In this document: positions 59,224 through 64,000 of the stretch, one piece after another
Numbering within the stretch: position 1 is the first letter of the stretch
Layout of the letters: the number at the start of each line of letters is the position of its first letter
Assembly (NCBI GenBank): GCA_028583415.1
Contig: CM053269.1
Coordinates: 41,281,016-41,345,015, forward strand
DNA from: Protea cynaroides
Taxonomy: Eukaryota > Streptophyta > Magnoliopsida > Proteales > Proteaceae
Reading direction: 5' to 3'
Length of the DNA stretch: 64,000 nucleotides
Notes under the pieces: model-generated
Seen by the model: the letters and a program-made list of their open reading frames with translations, nothing else
What the model was told of the DNA's origin: nothing
Database searches by the model: none
Translations under genes and position numbers: made by a program

Positions 59224-62200
59224 CTAACACAATCCCAAAGCCATTACATGTTTAGTAAATACACCAAAAGGTAAACCTTTTGTAAAGGGAAAAGCCAAGT
59301 TTGATTGAGATGACACTCTCTCAACAACTACCTCATTCTTCTTAATAACATCACGAATGTAATGATATCGACCTTCAATGTGCTTGGCCCGAGAATGACA
59401 CTTTGGGTCTTTAGTGATGGCTATCGCAGAATTATTATCACACAAAAGTGGAATAGGTTTTTCCACACAATCTACTATCAGCAATTCCAATAGGAACTTT
59501 CGAAGGTACACAGCTTCTTTAGCTGCCGCATTCAATGCAATATATTCAGCTTCCATAGTAGACTGCGCAACACATTCTTGTTTCTTGCTCTTCCAAGCAA
59601 TAGCTCCACCACAAAAAGTGAACACAAAACCAGAGGTAGATTTTCTACTATCAACACATCCTTGATAATCAGAATCAGAATATCCAAGGATATTAAGATG
59701 ATCAGAACAATAAGTCAATCTAAAGCCTTTTGTTTGCTTTAGATACCTCAGGATCCATTGAATAGCAGTCCAATGCATTTTACCAGGATTACTCTGAAAA
59801 CGGCTGATCATACTAACAGCAAACGCTATGTCTGGCCGAGTACAGATCATAGCATACATCAAGCTCCCCACAGCAGAGGCATAAGGACACAATGAGTCAT
59901 TCAATTTTTCCGTTAGAGACTTAGGACTATCATTTTGGGAAATTGGTCTGAGATAATTATAAGGAATTTGTCCTCCCACACAATCAGACATGTGGAACCT
60001 CATTAGCATGGTATCAATATATTTCTCTTGAGACAAGCTTAGTTTTCTTTGCTGACGGTCTCGCTCAATTTTGATACCCAGAATATAAGAAGCTTCACCC
60101 AAATCTTTCATTTCAAATGTGATAAATAACCATTGTTTCACTTCCATCAACATGTGGACATCATTTCCTGCAAGTAGAATATCGTCAACATATAAAGTAA
60201 GATATGCAACTTTATGCCCTTCCTTCTTCACATAAATGCAAGACTCAGAATTATTTTGTATGAATCCAATGCCCACAACAGAATCATGAAATCGTAAATT
60301 CCATTGCCTCGAAGCCTGTTTCAGCCCATATATAGATTTTTCTAACTTGCAAACTTTGTCTTCTTCTCCAGTGGAAATAAAACCTTCAGGCTGATCCATA
60401 TAAACATCTTCATCAAGGTTACCATTCAAGAACGCCGTCTTCACATCCATTTGATAAAGTTCAAAATCAAAATATGCAACCAAAGCCAACACAGCACGCA
60501 CAGATTGTATCCTTACTACTGGTGAAAAAGTTTCATCATAATCAACACCATATTCTTGAGTGTAACCCTTAGCTACAAGTCTAGCTTTGAACTTCTCAAC
60601 ATTTCCATGCATATCCTTCTTTCTTTTGAATATCCACTTGCAACCAACAACTTTAGTGCTCACAGGCCTATCAATCAACCTCCACACACCATTCTTATGC
60701 ATAGATTTGATTTCTTCATTCATGGCACTAATCCATTGTTGAGAATCAACATCTGACATAGCTTGTGAATAAGTAATAGGATCATCTACAACTTCATTAA
60801 TGGTCACTCTTTCATATGATTCTCCCAAATACACATAATAATCTGACATGTCTGGAGCTTTTGATGTCCTTCCACTTCTTCTTAAGGGCTCAAAATATTG
60901 CTTATCTTGATTGGTATTCGAAGAAATTATAGGAGTTGAGGACCCCTCAATGACAGAGTCTTGATGACCTCCATTAGTGTCTACTAACTCCTCTAAAACA
61001 CTTTTATCAACATCATCAGAACTCCCACTATCAAATCGATCTTCTAAGAATGTCACATTTCTACTTTCCAGTATCACTCTATTCTCAGGTTCATATAATC
61101 TGTATCCTTTGGAGCGATGAGGATACCCAACCATGACACACCTTTTGGTTTTTGATAGTAATTTATTTCTATTTGGGTCAGGAATCAAAACATGAGCAAT
61201 ACAGCCCCAAACCCGAATATGAGCAACACTTGCTTGCTTACCATAAAATAATTCATATGGTGTAGAATTTACTGCTTTGGTGGGAACTCTATTTAAAATA
61301 TGCATTGCTGCATATAATGCCTCTCCCCAAAAAGAAGTTGGCAAATTAGCTCTTGCCATCATTGATCGAACCATATCTAATAGAGTTCGATTTCGTCTTT
61401 CTGCAATTCCATTAGCCTCTGGAGTATGAGGTGGAGTACGAAAATGTTTAATACCATTTTCAAGACAATACAACTCAAAATCATCAGACATATATTCTCC
61501 ACCTCGATCTGAATTTAGTGACTTAATCACTTGTCCAAAGGGTCTTTTCGGCCTCAAGACGAAATGATTTGAAAAACTCCAAAGCCTCAGACTTATGTTT
61601 CAACAGATGTACAAAACCAAATCTAGAAAAGTCATCGGTGAAAGTAATAAAATAACGAAAGCCACCTCTTGCACTAATGCTCATAGGTCCACATACATCT
61701 GTATGAACCTTTTCTAACACATGAGCACATCTTTCACCTTTTGTATAGGATTTCTTGGTCATTTTACCAGAAATACAACTTTCACAAGTGGGAAACTTTT
61801 CTAGAGTCACTCCAGTCAAAACGCCAGAATTAATCAATCTGCCAATTCTATTTATATTGATATGTCCCAACCTCAAATGCCAAAGATAAGTAGCATTATC
61901 TTTTATATCAAGTTCAACATTGCATATAACATTACCACATAATTGCACTTGATACATATTGTTATTTCTAAAACCATGCAACACAACTTTATCATTTTGC
62001 TTCATCAAAAATCTTCCATTACCAAAATAAAATTCATATCCAAGCTTTTCCAACATTGAAACAGATAACAAGTTTCTTCTAAGACTAGGTACATACAAAC
62101 ATTCAACTAAATCAAAGTTTGTTCCATCATTCAGCTTCAATTCAAAAACTCCAACTCCTTCAATATGCGCCTTATCATCATTTCCCATGTAAATGAAACT

Positions 62201-63196
62201 GGTACTATCACTTATTCTCTTGAGTTCCTTGAACCCCTGCAAGGTATTAGAAACATGCACAGTAGCTCCAGAATCAGCCCACCAAGATCCAGACTTAATA
62301 ATGGTAGTATTTATCTCATCAAGAATCAAGGTGGCAAACATACCTTGGCCTTGCTTTCCACCAAACTTTAAGAAAGAATAGCATTGAGCCTTCTTATGTC
62401 CAAGCTTCTTACAAAAATAACAAACTATCTGTCTGGATTTAAATTCAACATTTTGTCTTACTTTGATGCCCTTCTTCTTTTGCCAATCTTGTTTTTTCTT
62501 TACAAACTTTTTCTTCTTCTGATATTTCATTTCATGTGTTGGCTTATCTGCATTCCCATCAATAGCATTGACCACAAAATTCTTCTTTCTTAACTTAGCA
62601 TCTTCATGACCAGTGACTTTAGATAAGAGATCATCAACAGTCCAATCCAAACCAGACACAAAATAAATTTGCCTTACAGTTTCATAAGAATCAGGCAAAG
62701 AAGATAAAATAGTGGATATCTTAGTTTTCTCATCAACAGACCTTCCTTGCAAGCCTAACTCATCAGCAATGGCAATCATGTTGTTTACATGCTCTCTGGC
62801 ATCCCCTCCTTCTGACAATTTAGTTCTGATAAATTTTTCCCATAAGCCTTCAATATGCTGACTAGATTTCTTACCAAATTTCAATTCAAGACTATCAAGA
62901 ATGACTTTGGCAGATACACTATTCATATAGCCAACCATAAGAGAATCTACCATGTATCCCAACATTAAATATTTCACTTTATTATCTGCCTCTGTCCATT
63001 TTTGATAGGCAACCTTAGCAGATTTGGTAGAATGCACATCAGGCACAGGAGGACATTCCTCTTGAATACAAAGAGAAAAATTATGAAAGCCAATGAACAA
63101 GTCAATTCTACGCTTCCATTCAGCATAATTGGGTCCAGTCAAAATGCAGTTTTTCATAATATCAGACATGTTCAAAGAGCTAGACGATCCTGCCAT
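59224..63196 (-). pseudogene. Copia gag-pol with a single visible frameshift
   Basis: Two overlapping frames of 557 residues (63196-61523) and 777 residues (61557-59224) make a full-length copia polyprotein. The first starts MAGSSSSLNMSDIMKN and has gag, a CCHC knuckle (CYFCKKLGHKKAQC, about 62430), protease (WWADSGATVHV, about 62285) and the integrase HHCC and first catalytic region (HTDVCGPMS, FTDDFSRFG). The second has the rest of integrase (NSDRGGEYMS, NGIAERRNRTL), RT with YVDDILLAG (about 60200) and RNase H (STMEAEYIALNAAAKEA). A one-base length change near 61543 separates them. No other stop was seen, so it is young or the shift is a sequencing error. Confidence 0.93.
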
Positions 63197-64000
63197 CTGT
63201 CATAAGCATGCAATATGCATAATAAGCTTGGAGACTAAAGCCCATTCCATTTGCATAAACACAATGCAACATTGATCATTTGATGGGATAACAACAAAAC
63301 AACAAAGAGACCTATGATTTCTCGAAACCCTCCCGTATCCGATGGGCGTAGGGAAGAATCCAATAGATCAAGGCTCATAAAGAATTAATTGAACTTTAAT
63401 ATAAAGATATGTTAAATTCGTCCCGTATCCGATGGGCGTAGGAAAGAATTTAACTTATCACCGAGTCTATTCGATGAATAGTGACACAAGGGGTTTACAT
63501 GTCCATCCACAGTCTTATCTCATCCATGTGATTAACCGATGGGTGTCAACATGTCTAAGCATCGGAACTATGAATGAAACAACCCCAAACTCAATTTACA
63601 CAAGATATTCAAACTAACTCCCACTGAAATTGGGATTAGATAAAAACAAATATATATTAGAATACATTTGAATTCAGCTTAAAATTGAAGGCTCAATTAG
63701 TAAGCACAATATAGCTTGAAAAACAAACATGGCATTACCACATGTATTATTATTACGCACTTGGCTTGATGGCTTGATGATTTAATGGCTTAATGGTTAA
63801 GTGGCTTGATGGCTAAATAATAATGACTTTATGTCTTCTTAGAATTTCCATCTTCCAACGTCCCAAAATGTGAGTATTAGTTCTCCATCCTTCTATTATG
63901 ACAAGGTAAATCAAAAGATAAGTCTTTTTAAATTCTATGATGGTATTAATTCTCCATCCCTCCATTATGACAAAGTAAATCAAAAGACAAGTATTTTTAA
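63197..64000 (-). mobile_element. 5' untranslated leader of the right-hand copia element
   Basis: No coding text and no TGGTATCAGAGC-type primer site occurs between the gag start and the window end, so the 5' LTR probably lies further right. The leader holds two copies of TCCCGTATCCGATGGGCGTA (63331 and 63421), short GGCTTGATGG-type repeats (about 63761-63815) and a duplicated segment of about 70 bp at the edge (about 63876 and 63948). Confidence 0.5.

Overview
The window is nuclear DNA of a flowering plant. It has spliced genes with GT-AG introns, one gene of the plant-specific MORF/DAG organellar RNA-editing family, a plant-type CSA (ERCC8) gene, and dense nested Ty1/copia, Ty3/gypsy, LINE and small non-autonomous elements. 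The species cannot be named from the sequence. No bacterial operon, CRISPR array, rRNA or convincing tRNA gene was seen. Only two host genes look functional; most of the rest is mobile DNA or its decay.

Layout. 1-1900: AT-rich DNA with a 46-bp minisatellite and a fragment resembling an Ogre/Tat LTR and primer site. 1900-4827: 5'-truncated copia element. 4987-11619: complete copia element of the same family, with TG..CA LTRs and a CATAT target duplication; its LTRs are about 1% different but its gag-pol is broken many times. 11625-15330: gene-free AT-rich DNA with an 88-bp tandem duplication.

15342-29496: a nine-exon gene for the WD40 protein CSA/ERCC8 (458 codons before the stop). This is the substrate receptor of a CUL4-DDB1 ubiquitin ligase in transcription-coupled DNA repair. 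Intron 3 (4.8 kb) holds an antisense three-LTR composite retroelement with a GATAC target duplication and a roughly 600-bp foreign-looking, organelle-like insert in one LTR. Intron 4 (5.0 kb) holds an antisense gypsy remnant and a ~500-bp tandem duplication. Intron 5 holds a MITE with an 8-bp target duplication.

29497-36500: intergenic DNA with a decayed L1-type LINE (about 32300-34830). 36621-39251: a four-exon MORF gene (616 aa) with a predicted organelle-targeting N-terminus, the MORF domain and a long Pro/Gln/Asn repeat tail.

41500-56300: a three-level nest. A second LINE has lost its RT core, which is replaced by about 1.1 kb containing a DUF241-like gene fragment. It was then split by a Ty3/gypsy chromovirus (45803-55954, minus strand), one LTR of which was split by a 2.0-kb solo LTR (53463-55483, target duplication ATCTA). 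58140-64000: a minus-strand copia element whose full-length polyprotein has one visible frameshift; its 5' LTR lies beyond the window.

The two host genes act separately, one in nuclear DNA repair and one in organellar C-to-U RNA editing. Nothing suggests co-regulation. The most unusual observations are the three-LTR composite, the foreign insert inside its LTR, the gene fragment inside the LINE, and the copia element that seems to have been defective when it inserted.
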